Origin: Actinostola sp. cb2023
Lineage: Eukaryota; Cnidaria; Anthozoa; Actiniaria; Actinostolidae
DNA length: 64,000 nucleotides
Assembly: GCA_033675265.1 (NCBI GenBank)
Contig: JAUJYZ010000906.1
Span: forward strand, 751,501 to 815,500
Direction: 5' to 3'
The notes below the pieces were generated by a model. The model searched no databases and was not told where the DNA came from. It was given only the letters and a program-made list of their open reading frames with translations. Positions 38,914 through 53,400 of the stretch are shown piece after piece (within the stretch, counting starts at the first letter, position 1; every line of letters begins with the position of its first letter). The position numbers and the translations under genes are program-made.

Positions 38914-40162
38914 CACAGGTAGCCCAAACGTAGAATCAGTGGACCGTGACGTCATTGAATATTCGTTTGACCGTTGGATTTTCGAATGGTCTCAGGAATG
39001 AGCTCTTAGAAAGACTTCAAAGGATATGGGATTCTGAAACATGTCTTCATAACAGTAGTCTGATAATTAAAGAACACTTTGGTGTAGAAATCTGAGCAAG
39101 AAATTGTGTTTTTGAGTGTTTTGAGCGATTCGAAAATTCTACACCCGTTTCTAGCGTACATATAATTAGGAAAGGTGTGCAACTCCGGCCACCAAATGTT
39201 TGCAAACACTGTCGCTAAAAAAAATATCTCTCAAAAACTACGCAAGCAAAAAATATCGCCTTCCTACCACACATTCACAAATAAATGATCTTTTCAATGA
39301 GCTTTTGTGCAAATTTTTGGGTCCACCATATGCCGAGAAATATTTTTTTGAAGTTGGGGAAGTCGACGAAAAGTTCGCCGTGGCCATCCGCAGTCATCAG
39401 CTGTGCACCTAAAACGTTCTGAGGGAGGGGACGGACCGATAGATTTGTTAACAAAAGCTACACTGAGTAGGGGAGGGACCGATAGATGCTAAAGGCAAAA
39501 GACTCATCGAAAATCAGAACGATGAAATATAACTCTGCTAGCGGCAGCCAGGGTAATACTGATTAAAACATACACCGTAGTAAATTCAAATTATATAGCA
39601 TTTATCTGTTTGAGGACATCTTTGTTAACAAATCTATCGGTCCGTCCCCTCCCTCAGAACGTTTTAGGTGCACAGCTGATGACTGCGGATGGCCACGGCG
39701 AACTTTTCGTCGACTTCCCCAACTTCAAAAAAATATTTCTCGGCATATGGTGGACCCAAAAATTTGCACAAAAGCTCATTGAAAAGATCATTTATTTGTG
39801 AATGTGTGGTAGGAAGGCGATATTTTTTTGCTTGCGTAGTTTTTGAGAGATATTTTTTTTTAGCGACAGTGTTTGCAAACATTTGGTGGCCGGAGTTGCA
39901 CACCTTTCCTAATTATATGTACGCTAGAAACGGGTGAATTTTCGAATCGCTCAAAACCACTCAAAAACACAATTTCTTGCTCAGATTTCTACACCAAAGT
40001 GTTCTTTAATTATCAGACTACTGTTATGAAGACATGTTTCAGAATCCCATATCCTTTGAAGTCTTTCTAAGAGCTCATTCCTGAGACCATTCGAAAATCC
40101 AACGGTCAAACGAATATTCAATGACGTCACGGTCCACTGATTCTACGTTTGGGCTACCTGTG
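38914..40162. mobile_element. 1.25 kb foldback transposon in the MMACHC 5' untranslated region
   Basis: Two arms of about 543 bp (38914-39456 and 39620-40162) are almost perfect reverse complements, with a 163-bp spacer. The ends are CACAGGTAGCCCAAACG and CGTTTGGGCTACCTGTG. ATTGGAG flanks both sides (38907-38913 and 40163-40169) as a 7-bp target-site duplication, so this is a clean insertion. Each arm carries the same short open frame (plus 39200-39412, minus 39903-39664; ending GEVDEKFAVAIRSHQLCT) of unknown origin. No transposase. Confidence 0.92.
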
Positions 40163-40218
40163 ATTGGAGCCCAGTCCTTTGAGCTGTATGTTCGGTCAGT
40201 TCTTTCTGTACATGATCC

Positions 40219-40954
40219 ATTCTCGTACCCAGAGCCCGCTCGTCATTTGGTTTGTCGCTGGCTCTGGGAAACCCTGTTGCTCGGTCGTCAAATTTTGACG
40301 ACCAAGTCGTCAGAGCGCATGCTCATACTAAAGACCGCTGAGAGCGGGTACCGTGGAAGAGTCTACTGGCTACGTAGTATTTACGTTGGTTTGAATATTC
40401 AAACTAACAAGTACACAAGTTTGTACATTTATCTTCGTGTAGCCGTTTAAAATCCCTTCGACGTTCACTCACCGGTTCTTCTCTGGCTCTGTTGCGGTAC
40501 GGTAAAGGCTGGACGATAAATACATGTTCTAATATAATCTTGCATGTGAACCTTCCTGTCTTCCGCTTTGTTATTGTTTCTCTTGAATTATAAAAATATT
40601 CCTTTGAATACTCAAAGCGAGTACGATCGATTGTGTCTGTAGCCGTTACTTTACTTTTATAATTTATGTATTGTTAGATCTCCCTTTACGAATTCAGATC
40701 AATTTATGTCTACACAGTCACTCTCATTTCCATAGCTTTATAATTCAATAACGGAATACCATTGTATGAAAATACAACCGTCGCTGTCATTCCTTTCGTT
40801 CGCCTTGCAAGTTTGAATCTTTGTTGATCTCATGAACCAATCAAATACGATCAGTCATTGTTGATTTCATCAGCCAATGAAATTCGCTCAAATTTCAGGG
40901 ATTCCCAGAGCCAGCGACAAACCAAATGACGAGCGGGCTCTGGGTACGAGAATG
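40219..40954. mobile_element. TIR element with 9-bp target-site duplication (Mutator-like)
   Basis: The ends CATTCTCGTACCCAGAGCCC and GGGCTCTGGGTACGAGAATG form inverted repeats of about 60 bp that continue through TCATTTGGTTTGTCGCTGG. TACATGATC occurs at 40210-40218 and 40955-40963. A 9-bp duplication is typical of Mutator-like elements. No transposase frame remains. Confidence 0.85.
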
Positions 40955-41411
40955 TACATGATCATCTACCAAAAAAGTTTCTTCTTCTTTTTGGGATTTT
41001 TATTACACTGTTTATGGTACTTCTGATGTAGTCTTATGTACTGCCATCTCTACGCTTTTAGCTGAATTCTGCAGACGAAAAAAAATACTTTCACGAAAAC
41101 CTGGACATTTAATAAGTATCGCAGTTAAAAAATTAAAATTCCTCCCTCCCTACCGATTCCTTCCTTCAACCGTTAGTTCATTCGGGCTCCCTTCCTAGCT
41201 TCCTAATCCTTTCTTCCTTATTTCCTGCCTTCCTTCCTAATCCTCCCTTCCCTTCTTCCACCTTCATTTCATTCTTGCTTCCCGTTTCTATTTTGTCGTT
41301 CGGCCATATATGGAAGGAGATTGGGTCCAACATTGGGAGTCTGGAACCAGCTGCGATTTCTTGGAACTCAGCTGAAAGACGACACTGATCAAGTTTTCTT
41401 ATTTTAGCATT

Positions 41412-44400
41412 ATGGCTTTGCCTGGGGAACTGCAAGCAAGTTTTCTATTCTGGCCTCTTTTGTGTATAATTGTAGTAGAAGTAGCGGCGTTTGGTAAGCT
41501 GTGTATAAAATAATTGATATCCCGGGATACGATTATTTATAGCGATCGACCTACTAATAATAGATAGATAGACAGATATTATACAGGCTTTACTTATAGA
41601 ATACGTAGTTATGTTCTCACACTGCCGCTAGGGCTAGATTTGTTTCGGGTAACTGTTTAATTATGCTGGACATATAGCACTCATATGTAGCCATATTAAA
41701 CCGAATCAACGGCCGTGCCGTGTTCACACTAGATAAAGAAATCATAGGGCGAGGGCTATCATTGAAATTCAAGACCGAGGGCCAACCAACCATGAAAGCC
41801 CTATTTTCATTATTTCGTGGCAAAGCGCGCTATGCCGATGACGTGCGTCCATTGAGTTAAGCACGCTCGTGCACGCTAATTAGCCAATCAGATCGCGCGT
41901 TATATCAATGCTATGTTATAATGGGATGTGGTAGAACATTTCTAAGTCTAATGCCCACATGTATAGATAGGATAAGGTATTTAATCATGTACGAATTCAA
42001 AACCAGGTCTTACATGTAGCTCGAATTCTGAGTTCAAAACCTGTGTCTGGTCTTGAATTTCAGCCCTTATACTCTTCCCTGAAGATGTCTGTGCCAGCCC
42101 CAGCTTCTTAAATGCAGATTTTCCCGTGGATTTAAAATGCTACATGTACATCAAACAATGAAAATAGTTGGTCTAGACCGATCTAAATTGTTCACACTGG
42201 ATTTAGATCGGTTCAGATCGATCTAAAAGTAGATCGGCTCGAGAGGTGGTTTAGTGCTTGTGTGAACAGTGCGATCTAAATCCAATCTAGCTGGTCCAGT
42301 CTCTCCATACATCGGTCTTTCACCCAAGTTGTCCTCAAATTCAGAAAGAGTTTTAAAATGTCGCATTTATTGCAAATCGATCGCTCAGTTGTCTGCCATT
42401 TTGAAATGTCAGCATCGTTTCTATGGATACATGGCGTACAATGCCGCTGACTAGCAAAATATATAGATCACAATCGGTTCAGAGCAGAGTTCAGGCCGAT
42501 GCAAGTGTACATGTGAACGCTTGCAACCGATCTAAATTTGATTCGATTATTAGCCGATAATCCTCGTGCGAAGCACACCCCACCCCACCCCACCCCACCC
42601 CACCCCACCCCACCCCAGGGATCCACCTGCACCTCCTTGGCCCCTATTGCTTGACAATGGAAAGGCATTCAAGTGAAAAATAGTTTTTTTCAAACTGTAT
42701 AATATCATTTTCTTTTTCTTTGCAGAACTACAGTTTTCGTCACCAAGTGAGGTATCTGATTCTAGTAGACAACAACAGTTCTTGTCCAGAGTAGTGAATG
42801 AGTACAACTCATACAGCGATATGGAAATAATGGTGATAACCGTACCAGAATTAACCATAGCAATGAATGTGTATTTTGATCTAGAAACTCTGCAGTCATC
42901 CAATTGCAAGTCATCATCTATAGAGGTGTAAGTCCATCATCATCATTTTTTGTTATTATTATCATCATCATCATCATCATCATTGTCATTATTATTGGCA
43001 TTGTCATCATTCATTTATAATTCATGATCTGCAGTGTTACAATATTTACAAGAAAAGGAAGGCCCACCTTTCCTTCTCTTTCCCATTAATTCACTTTTCC
43101 TTTCTTCCCACACTACAAACCACCACCACCGCCACTCCTCATTCTTCACTGCCACTACCACTGCTATGCACCACTACCATCTTTACCACCACCTCCTCCC
43201 ACTATCACCACCACCACTACTATACTACGTACATGTACTACCCCCTCGACACTATCACTACCACTACTACTATACTACGTACATGTACTACCCCCTCGAC
43301 ACTATCACTACCATGTACCACTACTACCACTTCTACAAACAACCACTACTACTACTACTACTAATACTACTACTAATAATAATACATGTAGCTATCACCA
43401 CCCCCTCACCACTACCATATTAAACTATGCACCACTGCTACCACTACCACTGCCACTACCACCACCCCTCACCATCGATCACCACCATGCACAACTTCTA
43501 CCACTACTACTACTACGTACTACTACTACTAATAATAATAATACATGTAGCTATCACCACCCCCTCACCACTACCATATTAAACTATGCACCACTGCTAC
43601 CACTACCACTGCCACTACCACCACCCCTCACCATCACCACCATGCACAACTTCTACCACTACTACTACCACTACTAATAATAATACTAATAATAATAATA
43701 ATACATGTAGCTATCACCACCCCCTCACCACTACCATATTAAACTATGCACCACTGCTACCATTACCACTATCACCACCCTTCACCGTCACCACCATGCA
43801 CAACTTCTACCACTACCACTACCACTACTACTACTACTAATAATAATACATGTAGCTATCACCACCCCCTCACCACTACCATATTAAACTATGCACCACT
43901 GCTACCATTACCACTATCACCACCCTTCACCGTCACCACCATGCACAACTTCTACCACTACCACTACCACTACTACTACTACTAATAATAATACATGTAG
44001 CTATCACCACCCCCTCACCACTACCATATTAAACTATGCACCACTGCTACCACTGCCACTACCACCACCCCTCACCATCACCACCACGCACAACTTCTAC
44101 CACTACTACTACTCTCTCACCACTACCACCACCCCTCACCATCACCACCATGCACAACTTCTACCACTACCACTACTCTCTCACCACTACCACCACCCCT
44201 CACCATCACCACCATGCACAACTTCTACCACTACCACTACTCTCTCACCACTACCACCACCCCTCACCATCACCACCACGCACAACTTCTACCACTACTA
44301 CTACTCTCTCACCACTACCACCCACCCCTCACCATCACCACCACGCACAACTTCTACCACTACTACTACTCTCTCACCACTACCACCACCCCTCACCATC

Positions 44401-47400
44401 ACCACCATGCACAACTTCTACCACTACCACTACTCTCTCACCACTACCACCACCCCTCACCATCACCACCACGCACCACGCACAACTTCTACCACTACCA
44501 CTACTCTCTCACCACTACCACCACCCCTCACCATCACCACCACGCACAACTTCTACCACTACTACTACTCTCTCACCACTACCACCACCCCTCACCATCA
44601 CCACCATGCACAACTTCTACCACTACCACTACTCTCTCACCACTACCACCACCCCTCACCATCACCACCACGCACAACTTCTACCACTACTACTACTCTC
44701 TCACCACTACCACCACCCCTCACCATCACCACCATGCACAACTTCTACCACTACCACTACTCTCTCACCACTACCACCACCCCTCACCATCACCACCACG
44801 CACAACTTCTACCACTACTACTACTCTCTCACCACTACTACCACCACCCCTCACCATCACCACCATGCACAACTTCTACCACTACCACTACTCTCTCACC
44901 ACTACCACCACCCCTCACCATCACCATCACCACCACGCACAACTTCTACCACTACTACTACTCTCACCACTACCACCACCCCTCACCATCACCACCACGC
45001 ACAACTTCTACCACTACTACTACTCTCTCACCACTACCACCACCCCTCACCATCACCACCATGCACAACTACTACCACTACTACTACTCTCTCACCACTA
45101 CCACCACCCCTCACCATCACCACTATGCACAACTACTACCACTACTACTACTCTCTCACCACTACCACCACCCCTCACCATCACCACCACGCACAACTTC
45201 TACCACTACTACTACTCTCTCACCACTACCACCACCCCTCACCATCACCACCATGCACAACTTCTACCACTACTACTACTCTCTCACCACTACCACCACC
45301 CCTCACCATCACCACCACGCACAACTTCTACCACTACTACTACTCTCTCACCACTACCACCACCCCTCACCATCACCACCATGCACAACTTCTACCACTA
45401 CTACTACTCTCTCACCACTACCACCACCCCTCACCATCACCACCACGCACAACTTCTACCACTACTACTACTCTCTCACCACTACCACCACCCCTCACCA
45501 TCACCACCATGCACAACTTCTACCACTACTACTACTCTCTCACCACTACCACCACCCCTCACCATCACCACCATGCACAACTTCTACCACTACTACTACT
45601 CTCTCACCACTACCACCACCCCTCACCATCACCACCACGCACAACTTCTACCACTACTACTACTCTCTCACCACTACCACCACCCCTCACCATCACCACC
45701 ATGCACAACTTCTACCACTACTACTACTCTCTCACCACTACCACCACCCCTCACCATCACCACCACGCACAACTTCTACCACTACCACTACTCTCTCACC
45801 ACTACCCCTCACCATCACCACCATGCACAACTTCTACCACTACTACTACTCTCTCACCACTACCACCACCCCTCACCATCACCACCACGCACAACTTCTA
45901 CCACTACTACTACTCTCTCACCACTACCACCACCCCTCACCATCACCACCACGCACAACTTCTACCACTACTACTACTCTCTCACCACTACCACCACCCC
46001 TCACCATCACCACCATGCACAACTACTACCGCTACCACCACCCCAACACCATTACCACCATCCACTTTCCACTACCACCATCACCACCCCCTTCTGCTGT
46101 AAACCTTGCTAATCCTAGCTATCGGGTATTATTACATAACGTATTCTATTTTGTCCAGGTATTATTACATAACATATTCTATTTTGTCCAGGTATTATTA
46201 CATAACGTATTCTATTTTGTCCAGGTATTATTACATAGCGTATTCTATTTTGTCCAGGTACTATTACATAACGTATTCTATTTTGTCCAGGTATTATTAC
46301 ATAGCGTATTCTATTTTGTCCAGGTACTATTACATAACGTATTCTATTTTGTCCAGGTATTATTACATAACGTATTCTATTTTGTCCAGGTATTATTACA
46401 TAGCGTATTCTATTTTGTCCAGGTACTATTACATAACGTATTCTATTTTGTCCAGGTACTATTACATAACGTATTCTATTTTGTCCAGGTACTATTACAT
46501 AACATATTCTATTTTGTCCAGGTATTATTACATAACGTATTCTATTTTGTCCAGGTATTATTACATAGCGTATTCTATTTTGTCCAGGTATTATTACATA
46601 ACGTATTCTATTTTGTCCAGGTACTATTACATAACGTATTCTATTTTGTCCAGGTACTATTACATAACGTATTCTATTTTGTCCAGGTATTATTACATAG
46701 CGTATTCTATTTTGTCCAGGTATTATTACATAACGTATTCTATTTTGTCCAGGTACTATTACATAACGTATTCTATTTTGTCCAGGTACTACCAATATGG
46801 AGCTCCTCCACTACCTCCAAGGCAAACCTTTCAAAATGGAACCTACATTAAAAGAACTTCTGCAGGAAATCTAGTCATAGCACTGGACACCAAAGAGCCA
46901 TTATCAAAGCCTTTCCTGGATGCTATTCCTGGACAGTGGTATATTGGTGTTCTTGTACCACAGTCAAATGGTGTCAAGAGGATCAGTGAACTTGTAAGAG
47001 AATTTGGAATATTTAATTTAGGCCTAGTTCAGATGTCATCGTTCCATTGAATGGATAATTTATAGGTGGTCTTCCACGATGTTGATAGATTTAAAGTGCA
47101 CATCCTTCTCTTCTTCCTTTTCTCTTTTCCTTTTCTCATCCCTCTCATATTCTCCTCTCATCACTGTTAATTCCATTGTTTGCTCATCTCATTCACCTCC
47201 TCCTATTCTTCCCTTCTTTCTACCATTCCTCTCGCTGTAGTCTCCTCTTCTCTCCCATTCCTCTTACCTTCTCTCAGATCTCTTATTCACTACCAATCTT
47301 CCACTTTTCCCCTTCTTATATTCTTCCCTTCTTCTCTCATCCCATTCCATCCCATCCTTCTCATCTGTCCCTACTCTCCACCTTTTTCATCCTCCTCTCA

Positions 47401-50400
47401 TCTCTCATTATTCCCCTTCTCTCATCCTTTTATTCTCCTCTCCATTTCCCATTCTCCCATTCTTTTTCCTTCCCCTCCCTACCCTACTCCTTTTATCTCG
47501 ATGATGCATAGTTTGTGTCAGAGTAAAGTCATTCAATCGTTAATGCGTATGTCTTTCAGGGATTTGGAAACTCGTCCACATTAGGTTGTAGTTTTAACGT
47601 CAGCATGAGAGCTGCTCTTAAAGTTGCCAGAACAGCATCATTTATTCCTTCTGATGGACAAACTATTCGAGACAGTCTGCTTATTGGTCAGAACATAAGG
47701 TAGTACAATACTTTCATAAACGTTGTTAAAAGCATTCATCGACAGAGCGAGCAAGAAAAAAACATTGTGCATGATCCCTGTGCTTATCGGCCCGTTTTCA
47801 TAGTAAAATAAGACCACTTGTGCTTGCGTCGTGCCCGTTTTCATGATAAAATAAGACCTCTTGTGCTTGCGTCATGCTCGTTTTCACAGTGAAATAAGAC
47901 CTCTTGTGCTTCCGTTGTTCTCGTTTTCATGATAAAATAAGACCTCGTGCTTGCGTCGTGCCCGTTTTCATGATAAAATAAGACCTCTTGTGCTTGCGTC
48001 ATGCTGCCCGTTTTCACAGTGATAAAATAAGACCTCTTTGTGCTTCCGTTGTTCTGCCCGTTTTCATGATAAAATAAGACCTTGTGCTTGCGTCGTGCCC
48101 GTTTTCATGATAAAATAAGACCTCTTGTGCTTGCGTCATGCTCGTTTTCACAGTGAAATAAGACCTCTTGTGCTTCCGTTGTTCTCGTTTTCATGATAAA
48201 ATAAGACCTATTGTGCTTGCGTCGTGCCCGTTTTCATGATAAAATAAGACCTCTTGTGCTTGCGTCGTGCCCGTTTTCATGATAAAATAAGACCTCTTGT
48301 GCTTGCGTCGTGCCCGTTTTCATGATAAAATAAGACCACTTGCTTGCGTCGTGCCCATTTTCATGATAAAATAAGACCTCTTGTGCTTGCGTCATGCTCG
48401 TTTTCACAGTGAAATAAGGCCTCTTAAAGCTGAAAAGCTTGTGGGGTCGTGTGTAAAACAATGAAAATAAAAACTATGTATATAAAATTGCGTCATGCTT
48501 CATGTTTTCACAGTGAAATAAGGCCACTTGTGCTTGCGTTTATTCTATCCGTATAGATACTACAGATACCAACACATGAAGAACTCTTCCAAGCTAACTG
48601 TCACAATCTCGGGCTGCTACAGCGAAACAAATGAGGGAAGAAAGTTAAATGTCTGTCCTTTGAATTTGTCAATTCGTGAAAAGGCTCTTCCATTACCAGG
48701 GAAATCGCCAGCTCTTGACTGTCTGACCAGGGACCCATGCAGCATTACCATACCAATCCTTGAACAAGAACACTGGAACTATTTTGTAACTACAACCAGG
48801 ATACCTCGCATGGGCGATGTCAGTGTGTACTACAATCTATCTATCCTTACAACTGGTAAGTTGAATAACTGAGGGACTAGCGGTTGAGACACAGACAACC
48901 CAACCCTACTTCGAGGCAAAAATACAAAAATACTTTAAGAACTATTACCAAGTGACAAATTACTTTATAAACAAAAATATGTTTGTATGCGCGCGTCTTT
49001 TTGGGATGGGTTCCCTGTGGTAGAACGCGAGAATTAATGTATTGGGATCCCTGTGTTTTATGCACGAAATCGCGCATTTTCCTTGTGTTTACGTTCAACT
49101 CGGTACGAAACCATACTGTAAAACACCAGTGTTTTTATACGTTGTTTAAGTTTCATTTTAGACACTCGATTGGTAAGTAAAACGTAAAGTTCTTCATTCT
49201 GGGGAGTGGTTAGTGGTTAGTGATTGAAATGACTAGAAACGTTCTTTTCGTTTGGTTAAAATGTACAACTGTCATTGCTTTAGTGACCGTTTTGAAGACA
49301 TTGCTCTCTTCTGGGAGTGGGGAGTGGTTCGAGGGGATTGTCAGCATGAACTGTCTAATTGACGCAAAAGTATTTCGATGTAGAATTTTATTTTGCCAAT
49401 AAACTTCCTTTTAGTTCAGTCATTCAAATAAACAACTCAAGAAGTATAAATTTGTCATTAAGTGTTGTTGTTGTTGTTGTTGTTGTTATTTTTGTATAGG
49501 TTGCTCGAACCCAACTCCAGCAAAATCATTGAAGACCTCAAGACTCGATCCTGGATGTGTCTCCGTGCAAAAGATGTTTCCTCTCTCGACTGGAAAGGTT
49601 TTGAACCAAAGGTTTTACCCAAACCAGTGGAACTCAACGCTCAGTATCTCCTCAGAAGAGCAAATATTCTTCTTCACCATACCCATACCATCGGACCACG
49701 TAGGATCGATGCTCAGTGTTCATGTTCGTTACGAACCATCATCAGGTCAATCTGGAAGAGGAGTACTTTTATGTGTACAGAAAGACTTTGCACCGTATTT
49801 TTATGGTGGAGAATATGGTGATTACTACACAATGAATTGTACTGGACAACAAAGCTATTTAACTGAATCGGCTGATAAGGCGTCCAGTACTAGGATGGTT
49901 GTACCATTCCCTGAGAAAGGTAATTGTCACTAGATGCAATACTATACCATACCTTACCATGCCATGCCAAACCATACCATACCATACCATACCATACTAT
50001 ACCATACCATACCATACCATACCATACCATGCCATGCCATGCCATGCCATGCCATACCATACCATACCATACCATACCATACCATACCATACCATACCAT
50101 ACCATACCATACCATACCATACCATACCATACCATACCATACCATACCATACCATACCATACCATACCATACCATACCATACCATACCATACCATACCAT
50201 ACCATACCATACCATACCATACCATACCATACCATACCATGCCATGCCATACCATACCATACCATACCATACCATACCATACCCATACCATACCATACCA
50301 TACCATACCATACCATACCATACCATACCATACCATACCATACCATACCAAACCATACCATACCATACCATACCATACCATACCATACCATACCATACCA

Positions 50401-53400
50401 TACCATACCATACCATACCATACCATACCATACCATACCATACCATACCATACCATACCATACCACCATACCATACCATACCATACCATACCATACCAAA
50501 CCATACCATACCATACCAACCATACCATACCATACCATACCATACCATACCATACCATACCATACCATACCATACCATACCATACCATACCATACCATAC
50601 CATACCATACCATACCATACCATACCATACCATACCATACCATACCATACCATACCATACCATACCATACCATACCATACCATACCATACCATACCATAC
50701 CATACCATACCATACCAACCAAACCAAACCATACCATACCATACCATACCATACCATACCATACCATACCATACCATACCATACCATACCATGCCCATAC
50801 CATACCATACCATACCATACCATACCAAACCATACCATACCATACCATACCATACCACCATACCATACCATACCATACCATACCATGCCATGCCATGCCC
50901 ATGCCATGCCATACCATACCATACCATACCATACCATACCATACCATACCATACCATACCATACCATGCCATACCATACCATACCATACCATACCATACC
51001 ATGCCATACCATGCCCACCATACCATACCATGCCATGCCATGCCATGCCATACCCATGCCATACCATATACCATGCCATGCCATGCCCATGCCCATGCAA
51101 TACCATAAACTAAAGAGGGTTACACATGACAGTACATAATAACTGATAACCTAGTCAATATAGATGGATGGATGCCTGGTTGTCCTCTCTAATTAAATTA
51201 CAAAACAAGAGATAACGACTCTTGTGCTTGCGCTTCATGCTCGAGGATCCAGCGGTTTTTGTCCACGCACTGAAGGCTGGGTGACTACTTCGGAGCACGA
51301 ACAAAAACCGCTGGATCGGCCTCGAGCATGGCTTGCACTTATGTTCGCGTCGATAGTGAAATCCAAACATTAGTGATAATGGTAATCATAATGACACGAC
51401 GGCACTATTTGTGAAAGTAGTAATTGAAATGATGATAGTGGTAGTGTTACCATAGCGACAGTAATGATGATGATGACAGTGATGATGACAGTCATGGTAA
51501 TAACAATATTTATTGTGATAATACTGGAGATGGCAGTATAGTGACAATAATGATGATAATGACATGATGATGATGATGGTAATGTTACCAAATAATATGT
51601 AATGATCATAAGTAAAGTTGCTGACTGAAATCTTGTTAGGTACATGGTACATCAGCGTCTATCAACGCAAGGTTCCCCAAGAATACACCACGAATTCAAT
51701 CCAACTTTATGCGGAGATCCAAGGCTGTATCAATGACTGCAACGACCATGGGACTTGTCACATTAACATAAAGCCAGACCTGGTTTATGGCATGTGTTCT
51801 TGTGACGCGGGTTACACTGGCTGGGCATGCGACGCCGATGTAGACGTAGATCTTGTTAGTGTCCTCCTACTTACTCTGAGTAACCTGGCCTTCATTGGTG
51901 ATGTAGTGATTGCAGCGCGCTTGAAGATGTTCCCAGAGATGACTGTGTACTTGTTTTTAACACTGATGTCAACTGTAAGTCAATTTAGTTTCCCATCACT
52001 GTGTTTATGTCGTAGGAATTAGAGGAAGTCACGGCTTGTTTTAGAGGGGGACAGAATCGTGAAGAACAATAGAAATTTGGCTAGTTTCCAGATATTATGT
52101 TCATCGATGCTTTTCCCACAATATTTACTGTGTTTGGTGACTTTTATCGCTTTCAGACGGTCTGTAAAATACATTTATTTGGGAAATCCTTTGTGTTGTT
52201 GCTGTTTTGAACCCCTCTCGCGACCATGATCCTTAGCGTTTAAACAATAGATTGTTTTGGACGTCATAATGATGAAAATTCCTCACGAGACCGGAAATGA
52301 CGTCTATGTTTGACCTGATGATTGTTTGTTTTATCTTTAGTTGTATCACTTATGCAAGTCGCAGGTCGTGTGCACCATGGATGAATCATTCCTTCAACTG
52401 TGTGACTTCTACGCCATTCTTCTGTCGCTATGGGTAACCCTGGTTGCCATGACAAACCTTAGAAACGCCGCGTATACCGCCACTCTCAACATGGTTGCTG
52501 TTTTGGTGTTGTTTGTCGGTGTGAGACAAGCGCGTCAAAGTATCCTGCCTTTTATACTGACTGTAGGCATAGGATTCATTCTGGTCGTTCTTTACCATGT
52601 AAGTAGTTTTGGTCATCCTGTGGAATAATGGCCGTGGGGAAACTGGAGAGAGATTCTCAGCAGATTTTTTATGATTTGCAACTAGTTTAACCGCTGGTCC
52701 CTAATAGTGTAAATGGTTTATTTCTTAAGTGGATAATTTTTTCAACCCTAGGTAATCATGTGGTGTCGTGGAAAGCCAGCGGCCTCGTTTAGCAAGAAGC
52801 GGTGAGTATTTTGCTTGTGACGATGACGATCGATAACTATTCGAGGAGTATTGATAACGATTGATAACCTGACGTAGAGAGTTAGGATGTTCCGTGCCAT
52901 GACGGTGTGTTTTAGTATTTCTAACAAATTCATGCCGTGCGGTGACCATGCCGTGTCCAACCAATCTGATTGGTTGAGCAATGATTTTGCGCGCTGTGAT
53001 TGGTTGAATATATATCTTCAGTGGCGGATCCAGTGGGAGGGGCGGGGGGTCCTGATCCCCTGTCATACCTGAGCTAGTTTTGCCACAGGTTTGAAGTAAA
53101 TTTTGCTTAGTATACGTAAAATTCCTGGATCCGCTCCTGGTCTTCATACCAATCTCCCTCGCACTATGTAAGACATCGGATCGATATTTTTAAAATTTAA
53201 TTATTCTCGTTCCCAGACCCTTTCTCGTTGAAATTTTAGAAGAGAAGTGGCTGGGTACAAGGATGTATTTTGCCTGCATTTTACTAGTACCCACTCTCCT
53301 TACTCGTTTAATATCTCACCTGTTTCTAGATGGGCTCTGTTCATACTGCCTGCATCGATCTTCATCACGCTGAGTTTTCTCATCTTCGCCCTCTTTGAGA

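Noticed and set aside
43891..46851. 986-codon plus-strand open frame
   Set aside because: It is the CAC/TAC satellite and the 33-bp array read through; it lies in intron 2 of the TMEM8-like gene and only its last codons are real exon.
49890..51139. Six overlapping frames of about 370-404 codons
   Set aside because: Artefacts of the stop-free CCATA pentamer in all frames.
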